A DNA stretch of 64,000 nt, taken from contig CAZKNF010000002.1 of NCBI GenBank assembly GCA_964554105.1, positions 57,724 through 121,723 of the forward strand, read 5' to 3'. The notes beneath the pieces are model-generated. The model was given only the letters and a program-made list of their open reading frames with translations, did not search any database and was not told the DNA's origin. This DNA is from CAZKNF01 sp964554105. Its GTDB lineage: Bacteria > Bacteroidota > Rhodothermia > Rhodothermales > VXPQ01. How positions within the stretch are numbered: position 1 is the first letter of the stretch; each line of letters opens with the position of its first letter. Position numbers and translations under genes: made by a program. Below are positions 49,593 through 58,127 of this stretch, in pieces.

Positions 49593-50933
49593 TCAATCCA
49601 CAGCCGCTTCGGCTTCCTTTCGGGTCCCGGGGTGCTCGTGCAATCGACCGCGCAGGTGTGCGGACAGCTTATCTGCGGAGATAGCCGTTTGATCTCCGGT
49701 CACCATTTCCTTCAGTTGAACCGTTTCGGTTGTCAGTTCATCCTTGCCTACAATGACGGTGTACGAGGCATTCTGGCGATTCGCCTCACGCATCTGCGCC
49801 TTCATCGATCGGCCTTTGAGGTCGAGCCCAACCCGAATTCCATCCCGTCGAAGCTGTTGCGAGTGCTTGAACGTCCATCGCGCCGCGTCCTCGCCGAGGG
49901 AAACCATGAAAACGTCTACTCCGAGGGGACCTGGCAGCGGCACCTCATGAGCCTGCAAGGCAAGGAAGAGTCGCTCCATGCCCGCTGCAAACCCGACAGC
50001 TGGAACGGGACGTTTGCTTCCAATCTCCTGCGACAGCAGGTCGTAGCGGCCCCCGCCGGCGAGCGCGCTCTGCGATCCTACATCCGGACTTTCGAGCTCG
50101 AAAGCCGTGTGCGTATAGTAATCGAGTCCACGCACCAGGAACGGATCCTCCCGGAAGGCGATTCCCAGGTCAGTCAGAAATTCCTTCACCTCGTCATAAT
50201 GCCGGCGGCTCTCGTCATCAATGAAATCGATGAGGCGCGGAGCGCCGTCGAGCATCTTTCGCTCCTGCTCGACCTTTGTATCAAGGATGCGGAGCGGATT
50301 CGTATCCAGGCGGGTGCGACTCGTTTCTGTGAGATCGTTCCGGTAAGGTTCAAAATAACCTTTCAGCGCCTCCCTGTACTTCGGGCGGCTTGCTGCGTCA
50401 CCGAGCGTATTGATGCGGAGCTGCTTCCGAGAAATGTGAAGAGCCTCGTAGGCGGCCATCATGATCGAAATGACCTCGGCGTCGGCTCGTGCATCGTTGG
50501 CGCCTATCACCTCACATCCGAACTGATGAAACTGACGATACCGCCCCTTCTGCGGCCGCTCGGCTCGGAAGCACGGTCCGATATAGTACAGCTTCTGAAC
50601 GCCACCGCGCTGGTCCAGATGATGTTGAAGATATGCGCGCATGATGGGTGCGGTGATCTCCGGCCGAAGAACGTAGTTCACATCGCCGCGCTCGAAAGCA
50701 AACATCTCTTTCGTGACGATGTCTGTGAGTTCGCCGACCCCGCGCGCAATTAACTCCGTATCCTCGAGAATGGGGGTGCGAATCTCCTCGAAATTGTAGA
50801 GCGCCATCACGTCGCGTACCGTTGCCTCGACATACTGCCACGAGGCCGTACCGGGTATGGTAGCACCGTCGGACGACGACGCCTCCGGAAGTATATCAAA
50901 CGTACCTTTTATGTTCTGGTAAGTCTTGCGCAC
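49593..50933 (-). CDS. hisS: histidine--tRNA ligase
   Basis: A 446-residue class II synthetase. Motif 2 is FRAERPQKGRYRQFHQFGCE, motif 3 is AVGFAAGMERLFLAL, and the histidine-specific HisA loop is LVRGLDYYTHTAFELE. The C-terminal 95 residues form the anticodon-binding domain (DVFMVSLGEDAARW, then GIRVGLDLKGRSMKAQMREA). The start is a GTG at 50933 (MRKTYQNIKGTFDILP); there is no nearby ATG that keeps the family's N-terminus. It is well separated from lgt and from the EIIA gene. Confidence 0.95.
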   Translation of the reverse strand: MRKTYQNIKGTFDILPEASSSDGATIPGTASWQYVEATVRDVMALYNFEEIRTPILEDTELIARGVGELTDIVTKEMFAFERGDVNYVLRPEITAPIMRAYLQHHLDQRGGVQKLYYIGPCFRAERPQKGRYRQFHQFGCEVIGANDARADAEVISIMMAAYEALHISRKQLRINTLGDAASRPKYREALKGYFEPYRNDLTETSRTRLDTNPLRILDTKVEQERKMLDGAPRLIDFIDDESRRHYDEVKEFLTDLGIAFREDPFLVRGLDYYTHTAFELESPDVGSQSALAGGGRYDLLSQEIGSKRPVPAVGFAAGMERLFLALQAHEVPLPGPLGVDVFMVSLGEDAARWTFKHSQQLRRDGIRVGLDLKGRSMKAQMREANRQNASYTVIVGKDELTTETVQLKEMVTGDQTAISADKLSAHLRGRLHEHPGTRKEAEAAVD

Positions 50934-50993
50934 ACAGAAGGTGTCAAATGGAAACGCAAATCGAAAGACGACAGGTAGGTTGAAGAAGCGCGA

Positions 50994-51482
50994 TCAACTC
51001 TCCATGAGATCTGTCTCTCCTTCCTCAAAAATCGACATTATTTCGTGAGGGCTCTTCGCTTCGAGAAGGCGTTTCCGAAAGGGGTCGCGGTTCATCAGAC
51101 GAGACACGCGGCTCAATATTTTGATATGCTCAGATTTGGCAGCTTCAGTGCCGACGAGCAAGAAGACCAGGCGAACGGGCTGGTCATCGATGGATCCAAA
51201 ATCGACTGCTTGATCCGTAACCGCAAATGCTGCGATACTCTCGCTTACAGCCCGGGTTTTCGCGTGCGGAAGGGCAAGACCTTTGCCGACGCCGGTCGAC
51301 ATGATTTGCTCGCGACCAATGATGGCTTCTCGCACCTCTTCGATATCGCGGACGACAGGGCTTGCAGCCAGACAGTCGATGAGATTGTTAAGTACGTCCT
51401 CCTTAGAGGATCCGGGAAGACCGACCTGCACCGTTTCATCTGTCAGCAGGTCGTGTATGTCCAAAAGGCGGGTTGCGGGCAT
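50994..51482 (-). CDS. PTS EIIA (fructose/Ntr-type) domain protein
   Basis: A 162-residue single-domain EIIA. The phosphorylatable histidine is in GKGLALPHAKTRAVS (about residue 74), preceded by REQIMSTGVG. The core continues RLVFLLVGTEAAKSEHIKIL and ends FRKRLLEAKSPHEIMSIFEE. Stand-alone proteins of this type are usually regulatory (PtsN-like) rather than transporting. No EIIB, EIIC or HPr genes are adjacent, so its phospho-donor is elsewhere. Start is the ATG at 51482. Confidence 0.9.
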   Translation of the reverse strand: MPATRLLDIHDLLTDETVQVGLPGSSKEDVLNNLIDCLAASPVVRDIEEVREAIIGREQIMSTGVGKGLALPHAKTRAVSESIAAFAVTDQAVDFGSIDDQPVRLVFLLVGTEAAKSEHIKILSRVSRLMNRDPFRKRLLEAKSPHEIMSIFEEGETDLMES

Positions 51483-51697
51483 ATATACTCGTCAGCAATA
51501 ATAATAATGCGGTCTCCACGGACCGACATTCTCTAGCAGGCGCTAACGTCCGCAAATCCGCCATGTTCGCTGCCTTGCGAGAGGCCGCCTCGATTTGCAC
51601 GGCAATTTAATATACAACCTCCCGCTTTCTAATCTGTCACGCTCTCGGCACCCCCGCTCATCAACGCGCTTTGCTCGGAATCTACATTGCCTGCGAT

Positions 51698-52804
51698 CTA
51701 CTCTTCGTCTTCTGATCGCTCACGCAGCTTGTCGATCGCCACTTGCATGTCTTCAGGCGGATCGACTTGAAACCACACCCGCTCCCCCGTTCCGGGATGA
51801 TCGAACCCGAGTGTTTCGGCGTGCAGTGCCTGGCGCTGCAACACAGCGAACAGGTTTCTGAAGAATGCCCTCCGATTTGACGAATCGGGACCGTAGCGAA
51901 TCGAGGTTCCACCGTACGTCTCATCGCCAAGCACGGGATGGTGGAGGTGCGCGGCGTGCACACGGATTTGGTGCGTGCGGCCCGTTTCGAGGCGGAATGC
52001 TACCAGCGACGTATGCTTGAGTGGTTCTATCACCTCGTAGTGCGTCACGGCGCGCTTTCCACCGCCATCCGGGCGTACGGCGATTTTTTTCCGGTCGCGT
52101 GGATCCCGACCGAGATCCGTTTCGATGCGTCCCCGTGGCGGATCCGGATACCCCCATACGATGGACAGATATCTACGCTCGATCGTGTGATCTGCGAACT
52201 GGCTGGCGAGTCTGCGATGGACGTCGTCGTTCTTCGCGACGACCAGAAGTCCCGACGTGCCTTTATCCAGCCGGTGCACGATGCCCGGACGAATGGAGGG
52301 GTCACCCTTTAGAAGAGGCGTCGCGTTGAGTGTGGAAAGGCCGATCTCGTCGTCATCCGGTTCGTCATCAAGGTCGATATCCAATTCATCATCTTCATCG
52401 TCAAGCGCGATCGTTCCCGCTCCTACATGGTACAGAAGGGCGTTTACAAGCGTCCCCGCGCGGTTACCATATGCGGGATGGACGACCATCCCTGCCGGTT
52501 TGTTGACGACGATTAGGAATTCGTCCTCGTGAACGATGTCGAGGGGGATGGCTTCGGGTTTGGCTTCCATTGGAGGCGGCTTGCGAATCCGGCAGACAAT
52601 GACGTCCCCCGCCTGCACCGTATGCGACACCTTCTCGACAACCTCGTCGTTGATGGTGACCAATCCATCAGCAATGCCGGTCTGTACCTTTGTTCGCGAA
52701 ACATTCGGCAGGAAACGCGTGATGTATCTATCGATGCGCACACCTTCATCGTAGCCCTGCGGCACTTCGAGCGTCACCACCTGTTCGAACTGATCGTCCT
52801 CCAT
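51698..52804 (-). CDS. RluA/RluD-family 23S rRNA pseudouridine synthase
   Basis: A 368-residue pseudouridine synthase. An S4 RNA-binding domain occupies about 20-80 (GVRIDRYITRFLPNVSRTKV). The catalytic aspartate is D180 in IVHRLDKGTSGLLVVAK. The later blocks LETGRTHQIRVHAAHLHHPV and VLGDETYGG are also typical. An unusual acidic insertion of about 22 residues (134-155, containing DDEDDELDIDLDDE) sits shortly before the catalytic loop. The ATG at 52804 fits the family; the frame runs on into the upstream gene without meaning. It follows the endonuclease-like gene by four bases. Confidence 0.9.
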   Translation of the reverse strand: MEDDQFEQVVTLEVPQGYDEGVRIDRYITRFLPNVSRTKVQTGIADGLVTINDEVVEKVSHTVQAGDVIVCRIRKPPPMEAKPEAIPLDIVHEDEFLIVVNKPAGMVVHPAYGNRAGTLVNALLYHVGAGTIALDDEDDELDIDLDDEPDDDEIGLSTLNATPLLKGDPSIRPGIVHRLDKGTSGLLVVAKNDDVHRRLASQFADHTIERRYLSIVWGYPDPPRGRIETDLGRDPRDRKKIAVRPDGGGKRAVTHYEVIEPLKHTSLVAFRLETGRTHQIRVHAAHLHHPVLGDETYGGTSIRYGPDSSNRRAFFRNLFAVLQRQALHAETLGFDHPGTGERVWFQVDPPEDMQVAIDKLRERSEDEE

Positions 52805-52808
52805 ACGC

Positions 52809-53867
52809 TCAGTCAGCCTCTCGTGCACTCCGGATCTTTTCTGCCGCTTCTCTTCTCTCGTCCGCATCTGCATCGGGTTCGTCGATGTCGCCGTCGGCGG
52901 CTGCGGTATAGTTGAGGTGGACGAAAATCGAGAAATGGTCCGAGCCCCACGCCGGAAGGCGTTGAAGGTCGATAAGCTCGAAATGTTCAGAATGGAAAAG
53001 GTGATCCAGAGGCCACCGGAGAATGGGATTCTTTGCGCTGTACGAATTGTAGAACCCGCGCCCAATCCGGGGATCGAGCAGACCGCTGATTTTCTGAAAG
53101 AGCGTCGTCGTATACGACCACGCGACATCATTCATGTCTCCCATCACGATCGTCGGCGCGTCACGTTCCGACGCTTCTCGGCCGACAATCAAAAGCTCTG
53201 CGTCGCGGGCTTCGGTATCGGTATCCTCCATCGGATAAGGTGGCTTCGGATGCAGACAGTGCAAGAATACGTCTATACCGCTGCCAAGGCGCAGTTTTGC
53301 ATGGATGGAGGGAATCGAATCTTCGACGACGTATCTCACTCTCGGATCGATGAGCTTCTTTCGAGAATGCAGCATCATCCCATACGTGTTGGGAAGCGGC
53401 TTTTTTACGAAGTACGGGTAGTCCGCATCGAGTCCGTCCAGTTGCTCCGACCACCACTCGTCAGTTTCGACGGTCAATATCACGTCTGGGTCGTATTGCT
53501 TAATTAGCGTCAGAAAACCCTCAACCTCGCGGTTCGTCATCAAGACATTGGCGATGAGGATGGAAAGGCTGGGAGAATCGTCCGCCGCTTCCGCCGTTTG
53601 AACCTGCTTCGACGCAAACACCGTGTAGGGATACATCTTGACCACCTGGTATCCCACGCAGAGGAGAAGTGCGCCGAGCACGACATCCTCGAATATGCTC
53701 GTCGTGTCCCAGAAAACCACATAGATGCCGGTGATGAGAATGCCGGCAGCCGCGATCTGGACCCTGGGAAAATCGAAGATCCGAATCCACCACGCCTCGT
53801 GACGGATGAGGGGGAGCACGGTCGCCCCGATAAAGAACGCGGCGAGTATGATGAGGACGATCTTCAT
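52809..53867 (-). CDS. membrane-anchored endonuclease/exonuclease/phosphatase-family protein
   Basis: A 352-residue protein with three N-terminal membrane helices (residues about 1-80) and a C-terminal EEP hydrolase domain. Metal and catalytic residues are visible in IANVLMTNREVE, VILTVETDEWW (the metal glutamate), FLHCLHPKPP, VMGDMNDVAWS and AWGSDHFSIFVH. The domain could act on phosphodiesters or phospholipid heads at the membrane surface; the substrate is unknown. The C-terminal tail is acidic (DGDIDEPDADADERRE). It is upstream of and nearly contiguous with the RluD-like gene. Confidence 0.85.
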   Translation of the reverse strand: MKIVLIILAAFFIGATVLPLIRHEAWWIRIFDFPRVQIAAAGILITGIYVVFWDTTSIFEDVVLGALLLCVGYQVVKMYPYTVFASKQVQTAEAADDSPSLSILIANVLMTNREVEGFLTLIKQYDPDVILTVETDEWWSEQLDGLDADYPYFVKKPLPNTYGMMLHSRKKLIDPRVRYVVEDSIPSIHAKLRLGSGIDVFLHCLHPKPPYPMEDTDTEARDAELLIVGREASERDAPTIVMGDMNDVAWSYTTTLFQKISGLLDPRIGRGFYNSYSAKNPILRWPLDHLFHSEHFELIDLQRLPAWGSDHFSIFVHLNYTAAADGDIDEPDADADERREAAEKIRSAREAD

Positions 53868-53897
53868 GTTAGCATGGAAGCGGCTCTCGTGACGGAT

Positions 53898-55061
53898 CTA
53901 TCGCTGCGTCGGAAACTCGATCGGATGGCTGAGGAAAAACTGCATGCCGGCGAGCTGGCGCACCATTCCTTTAAATTCCAGAGTTAGAAGATGTGCCAGC
54001 GCCGTGGACGGATCAAGCCCCGACTCAGAGCAAATGCGATCGATATGTCTCGCCTCCGTATCAAGTGAGCGGCAGAGAGCCTGCTCTTCAGGAGCAAGTT
54101 TGTCAAGATCGACTGTCCTCTCCGAATGTATGGAGCGCGCCGGCAGGTCTACCTCCAGTTCGATCAGAATGTCGTCGACGTCCTGTACGAGCTTCGCGTA
54201 ACCCTGCTGAATAAGCCGATTGACGCCCGCGCTGGCTCTGCTCGTCACCGGCCCCGGAATCGCAAAAACCTCGCGATTCTGCTCCAAAGCAAGGCGTGCG
54301 GTGATCAGCGCACCGCCTTCCTCGAACGCCTCTACGATAAGGGCGCCGAGAGAAAGTCCGCTCACGATCCGGTTTCGCCTCGGAAAGTTTCCCGCTTCCG
54401 GCGCGGCACCCATCGAAAATTCGGAGACCATCGCACCGCTTTCTATGATGGACTGAGCGAGCCGGGTATGTTGAGCCGGGTAGATGCGGTCGAGTCCCGA
54501 ACCGAGCACCGCAATGGTACGTCCTCCAGCTTCCAGCGCACCGCGATGCGCGCACGCATCGATCCCGTAAGCCAGGCCCGATACGATCGTAAACCCCACT
54601 GCTGCAAGCTCCCTGGCGAGATTATGCGCGATTCGCTTGCCGTACGAGGTCGGCTTTCGCGTCCCGACGATGGCGATGGCGAGTTCCCGGTTGTTGCTGG
54701 GCGGAACCTGGCCGCGCACCCACAGAAACGCTGGAGGGTCGTAGATTTCCTTTAGCAAACATGGGAACCGGCTGTCTTTGGGAATTACCATCTTTGCTCC
54801 AAGTCGCACGGCACGACGTATCTGATCGTCGACCTCGGCGTCATTGTCGCAACCCGCGATGGCAGCGGCGGTCTGCGGGCCAATGCCCGGTACCCGCGCG
54901 AGATCCCCGATGGGCACGCTCAGGATCCGCCGCGCACTTCGGAACTTCGCGATTAGCTGGCGCACCCTGCCGGTCCCGACTCCCTGAACGAGCGAAAGTG
55001 CGATCAACGCTCGTTTTTCGCTTAGATCGTTCGGTGCCTCAGGCGCAACGCGTCGACTCAT
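53898..55061 (-). CDS. dprA: DNA-processing protein DprA
   Basis: A 387-residue protein that loads RecA onto incoming single-stranded DNA in natural transformation. The SAM/HhH-like N-terminus (LVQGVGTGRVRQLIAKF, then RVPGIGPQTAAAIAG) is followed by the Rossmann core: IAIVGTRKPTSYGKRIAHNL, TIVSGLAYGIDACAHRGAL, GGRTIAVLGSGLDRIYPAQH and ALIVEAFEEGGALITARLAL. The C-terminal DML1 winged-helix-like part has DPSTALAHLLTLEFKGMVRQ. The ATG at 55061 overlaps the obgE stop by four bases (ATGA). Competence genes are otherwise not in the window. Confidence 0.93.
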   Translation of the reverse strand: MSRRVAPEAPNDLSEKRALIALSLVQGVGTGRVRQLIAKFRSARRILSVPIGDLARVPGIGPQTAAAIAGCDNDAEVDDQIRRAVRLGAKMVIPKDSRFPCLLKEIYDPPAFLWVRGQVPPSNNRELAIAIVGTRKPTSYGKRIAHNLARELAAVGFTIVSGLAYGIDACAHRGALEAGGRTIAVLGSGLDRIYPAQHTRLAQSIIESGAMVSEFSMGAAPEAGNFPRRNRIVSGLSLGALIVEAFEEGGALITARLALEQNREVFAIPGPVTSRASAGVNRLIQQGYAKLVQDVDDILIELEVDLPARSIHSERTVDLDKLAPEEQALCRSLDTEARHIDRICSESGLDPSTALAHLLTLEFKGMVRQLAGMQFFLSHPIEFPTQR

Positions 55062-56080
55062 CGCTCGACCGTTTCGGAGCGTCTTGCCTTCTGCACTTCG
55101 ACCCACAACTGTCTCTTCAGCCGATCGAGCCCGAAGCCGGCAACGGCGCTAATCGGAAGGATGTCGACATGCTCAGGAAAATCATCCCTGACTACCTCTG
55201 GAAGGAGATCCCGCTCCTCAGGCGGAAGCAAATCGATTTTTGACAGTGCGACCAACCTGGGCTTTGCAAGCAGCGATTCGCTGTATGATGCGAGCTCCCC
55301 AAGGAGCGTTTCGTACTCGCCGGCGAGATCCTTCGACGTAACGGGCACGAGGAAGAGCAGCACGGCATTTCGCTCGATATGCTTCAGGAACTGGAGGCCC
55401 AATCCCTTCCCTTCGTGCGCACCTTCGATTATGCCCGGGATATCCGCCATAACGAAAGAATGGTAATCCTCCACATACACGACGCCCAGCGCCGGCTCTA
55501 GCGTGGTGAATGGGTAGTCGGCAACTTTCGGCCTCGCCGCTGACATGGCAGAGACGAGCGTACTCTTGCCAGCGTTCGGCAGGCCCACGAGCCCCACGTC
55601 CGCCAGCAGTTTGAGTTCGAGCGTGACATTGCGCTCGACGTTCGGCTCACCGGGCTGAGCATGGCGAGGAGTCTGATTGGTCGATGATTTAAAGAACGTA
55701 TTGCCTTTGCCCCCCCGTCCGCCACGAGCGATCACGAGGCGTTGCCCGACCTCGCTCATCTCGCCGATGATCTCATCCGTGTCGGTATCCCTGACGACCG
55801 TACCCGGCGGAACGCGCAAAACTATGTCCTCGCCGTCCCTCCCCTTTCGGTTGCTGCCTTCTCCCGGACGGCCGCTTGGTGCGAAGTGGTGGCGATTGTA
55901 TCGAAGATCGAGGAGGGTGTAGAGATTGTCATCCGCCTCGAGAATGACGGAACCTCCATCTCCTCCGTCACCACCGGCAGGACCTCCCTTTGGCTCGTAC
56001 TTTTCACGTCGGAAGGCCGCGGAACCCGGACCTCCGCGACCGCTTCGAACCGTGATCGTGACGTAGTCTACGAACTTCAT
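55058..56080 (-). CDS. obgE: Obg-family GTPase (ribosome assembly, CgtA)
   Basis: A 340-residue ribosome-associated GTPase. The N-terminal glycine-rich Obg domain (1-158) is unmistakable: TVRSGRGGPGSAAFRREKYE, GGPAGGDGGDGGSVIL and RGGRGGKGNTFFKSSTNQTP. The G domain has G1 GLPNAGKST, the YPFTTLEP switch I, G3 DIPGIIEGAHEGKGLG, and G4 SKID. The C-terminal OCT domain is short or absent. It is the first gene of a minus-strand run with dprA directly behind it. Confidence 0.95.
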   Translation of the reverse strand: MKFVDYVTITVRSGRGGPGSAAFRREKYEPKGGPAGGDGGDGGSVILEADDNLYTLLDLRYNRHHFAPSGRPGEGSNRKGRDGEDIVLRVPPGTVVRDTDTDEIIGEMSEVGQRLVIARGGRGGKGNTFFKSSTNQTPRHAQPGEPNVERNVTLELKLLADVGLVGLPNAGKSTLVSAMSAARPKVADYPFTTLEPALGVVYVEDYHSFVMADIPGIIEGAHEGKGLGLQFLKHIERNAVLLFLVPVTSKDLAGEYETLLGELASYSESLLAKPRLVALSKIDLLPPEERDLLPEVVRDDFPEHVDILPISAVAGFGLDRLKRQLWVEVQKARRSETVER

Positions 56081-56173
56081 GTATTCAATAGGTTTTCGTG
56101 TGGCGACGAAGCGGTCTGCTGAATTTACCTCGTACCCGCCTTAGGTTATGTCGGTTCTGAACAGGAGCGGCCG

Positions 56174-56677
56174 ATGTCTTGCATCCTGAGTCCTACAGTA
56201 GCAGCGCGCACTGTGCCAACGTTCGAAACTGAAAAACACGTGAAGGAAATCCTGATCTATACCGACGGCGCCTGCAGCGGCAATCCCGGCCCCGGAGGCT
56301 GGGCCGCCCTGCTCCAGTTCGGACGTCACGAACGCGTACTCACCGGCGGTGCGGCACAGACGACCAACAACCGAATGGAGCTCCAGGCCGCTATCGAAGC
56401 GCTCCGCGCCCTTAAGGAGCCGTGTCGCGTCAAGCTTCATACGGACAGCGCATACCTGCAGCGAGCCTTCACCGAAGGCTGGCTCGACAAGTGGAGCCGA
56501 AACGGATGGCGCACCTCATCTAAGAAGCCGGTCGAGAACAAAGATCAGTGGCAGGAGCTCCTCGAGCTCGCGGACAAGCACGACGTCACCTGGGTAAAGG
56601 TCAAAGGCCATGCGGACGACGAACTTAACAATCGCGTCGACGGCCTCGCCGTTGCCGCGCTGGAGCAATTCCGCTAG
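56174..56677 (+). CDS. rnhA: ribonuclease HI
   Basis: A 167-residue RNase HI that degrades RNA in RNA-DNA hybrids. The four catalytic acids are in IYTDGACSGNPGPGGW (Asp), NNRMELQAAIEAL (Glu), LHTDSAYLQRAF (Asp) and LNNRVDGLA (Asp), and the basic handle region WSRNGWRTSSKKPVENKDQW is present. The ATG at 56174 has a good Shine-Dalgarno AGGAG at 56163..56167. It gives about 22 residues before the fold, longer than usual, so the GTG at 56240 is an alternative. It is divergent from obgE. Confidence 0.95.
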   Translation: MSCILSPTVAARTVPTFETEKHVKEILIYTDGACSGNPGPGGWAALLQFGRHERVLTGGAAQTTNNRMELQAAIEALRALKEPCRVKLHTDSAYLQRAFTEGWLDKWSRNGWRTSSKKPVENKDQWQELLELADKHDVTWVKVKGHADDELNNRVDGLAVAALEQFR

Positions 56678-56734
56678 CAGAGCGGAATCCACATCCGAAT
56701 AACCCGCATCGCCGAAGATACGCGACAGCCGGCC

Positions 56735-57343
56735 TTACCGGCGCACGATATCCCCCCTGCCGCCCAGCGCATCAGTGAACGCTCCTTCGAAAGCGTCTAC
56801 TCGGCTCCTAGGTACTGCCACTGTAAGCTCTGTCGTCTCAGAATAGACTGAATCGATCACCTCCGCATCGAACTGGTTGATCACGTGCATCGCCGGCGAC
56901 GTATCGTCGTAATCAAAAGACACAGAAAGGTGCTCCGATATAACCTCGAAAGTCACACCCGCATCTTCGAGCGCCTTCGATGCGGCATCAGAATAGGCAC
57001 GCATGAGGCCGCCCGTACCGAGCTTGGTGCCGCCGAAGTAGCGTGTCACCACGACCAGTGAATTGGTCAGGTCCCTCCCCTCGATTTGCCGCTGTATGGG
57101 TTGACCAGCCGTTCCGCTCGGCTCACCATCATCGTTGAAGCGAACGAGATCACCGTCGACGCCGATCCGATAGGCGGTACAATGGTGCGTCGCACCGTGT
57201 TCTCGTTTACGGATGTGGTCGATCTGTTGAGCGGCCTCATCCTCGTCGGCGACCGGAAAGGCCTCCGCCAGAAAGCGTGATCCCTTCACGTTGGTTTCCA
57301 CGGCTGACGGCCGTGCTACCGATCGGAACGTGTCTACTTTCAT
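56735..57343 (-). CDS. yigZ: YigZ/IMPACT-family protein
   Basis: A 202-residue UPF0029/IMPACT protein. The N-terminal domain has KGSRFLAEAFPV, HIRKREHGATHHCTAYRIG, DDGEPSGTAGQPI and VVVTRYFGGTKLGTGGLMRA, which are family signatures. The C-terminal half is the DUF1949 ferredoxin-like domain. The family is widespread; in eukaryotes it regulates the Gcn2 pathway, and in bacteria it binds nucleic acids, with function unsettled. It is convergent with rnhA and lies downstream of clpS with 34 bases between. Confidence 0.92.
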   Translation of the reverse strand: MKVDTFRSVARPSAVETNVKGSRFLAEAFPVADEDEAAQQIDHIRKREHGATHHCTAYRIGVDGDLVRFNDDGEPSGTAGQPIQRQIEGRDLTNSLVVVTRYFGGTKLGTGGLMRAYSDAASKALEDAGVTFEVISEHLSVSFDYDDTSPAMHVINQFDAEVIDSVYSETTELTVAVPRSRVDAFEGAFTDALGGRGDIVRR

Positions 57344-57377
57344 GCCGGCCTCGGCACGTCCATCCTGCCGTTCTGTT

Positions 57378-57752
57378 TTAGCCCTCGATTTCAGTCACGA
57401 GCTGGATCTCACGCAGGACTCCCTGTACGCGAAAACATTCTTCGAACGAGCCCTCAAAAACCGCGGCTTTGCCGTTTGTGTGGACTTCCCATGCGAGCTC
57501 CTCCGCCCGCCCTGTGGTGCAACCCGTCGCTTTGATGATCTGGGAAATAACCTCGTCGAACGTGTGAATCTCATCGTTATAGAGAATGACGCGCCACGGA
57601 GAATCGGTACGATCTTCCGTTTCCTCCTCTACGAGCACCTCCGTTTCGGGAGCTTCCGACGGAGCCTGCGGTCCGGCTGCGCGCGCCCACCGATGCACGT
57701 CCATGGTTCCGATGCGTATGCTTCCCTTTCTCAACATCGCGACTGATCGCAT
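57378..57752 (-). CDS. clpS: ClpS adaptor for ClpAP/N-degron recognition
   Basis: A ClpS adaptor of about 124 residues. The folded core occupies the last 80 residues: DSPWRVILYNDEIHTFDEVI (with the substrate-pocket NDE), followed by AEELAWEVHTNGKAAVFEGS and a final REIQLVTEIEG. It delivers proteins with N-degrons to a Clp protease. The N-terminal 40 residues are long and acidic (ETEVLVEEETEDR). The start is uncertain: ATG codons at 57752, 57737 and 57704 are all in frame. 57752 is chosen since it lies one base past the purS stop (TAATATG). Confidence 0.88.
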   Translation of the reverse strand: MRSVAMLRKGSIRIGTMDVHRWARAAGPQAPSEAPETEVLVEEETEDRTDSPWRVILYNDEIHTFDEVISQIIKATGCTTGRAEELAWEVHTNGKAAVFEGSFEECFRVQGVLREIQLVTEIEG

Positions 57753-57753
57753 A

Positions 57754-58017
57754 TTACGCGGTTTTCGTCGCAGCACGCTCGAGCTCGACCTGAAAATCCT
57801 CTATCACAGGATTCGCGAGCAGCCGTGAACAAGCTTCGGTCGCCACACGATGCGCATCGTCCTCTCCATCCTCATCTATCCACATTTCGACATACTTGCC
57901 CACGCGTACCCGGTCGACGGATTCGAAGCCCAGTTCCCCGAGCGCATGGTGCGTCGCCTTTCCCTGCGGGTCGAGAATGGACGGCCGTAGTTTGATATGA
58001 ATGCTCGCCTTATACAT
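57754..58017 (-). CDS. purS: phosphoribosylformylglycinamidine synthase subunit PurS
   Basis: An 87-residue small subunit that bridges PurL and PurQ and channels ammonia in the fourth step of purine synthesis. It matches the family: MYKASIHIKLRPSILDPQGK, then ALGELGFESVDRVRVGKYVE. The presence of separate PurS implies the three-component FGAM synthase, so purL and purQ must lie elsewhere. Start is the ATG at 58017. Its stop is adjacent to the clpS start. Confidence 0.93.
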   Translation of the reverse strand: MYKASIHIKLRPSILDPQGKATHHALGELGFESVDRVRVGKYVEMWIDEDGEDDAHRVATEACSRLLANPVIEDFQVELERAATKTA

Positions 58018-58127
58018 AGATTTATCTATCTCGATATGCGTAGGGGTGTTTCGTGATGGGTGAGGCCAGAAGCCCGGCTTTACCCCGACATCACTAAACT
58101 AACGAACAGCATGGCGATTTCTAAAGT

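Noticed and set aside
49632..50753. 373-residue plus-strand frame
   Set aside because: It is antisense to hisS and has no domain signature.
51595..51861. 88-residue plus-strand frame before and over the RluD-like gene end
   Set aside because: The composition is non-protein-like, and it overlaps the conserved 3' end of the pseudouridine synthase.
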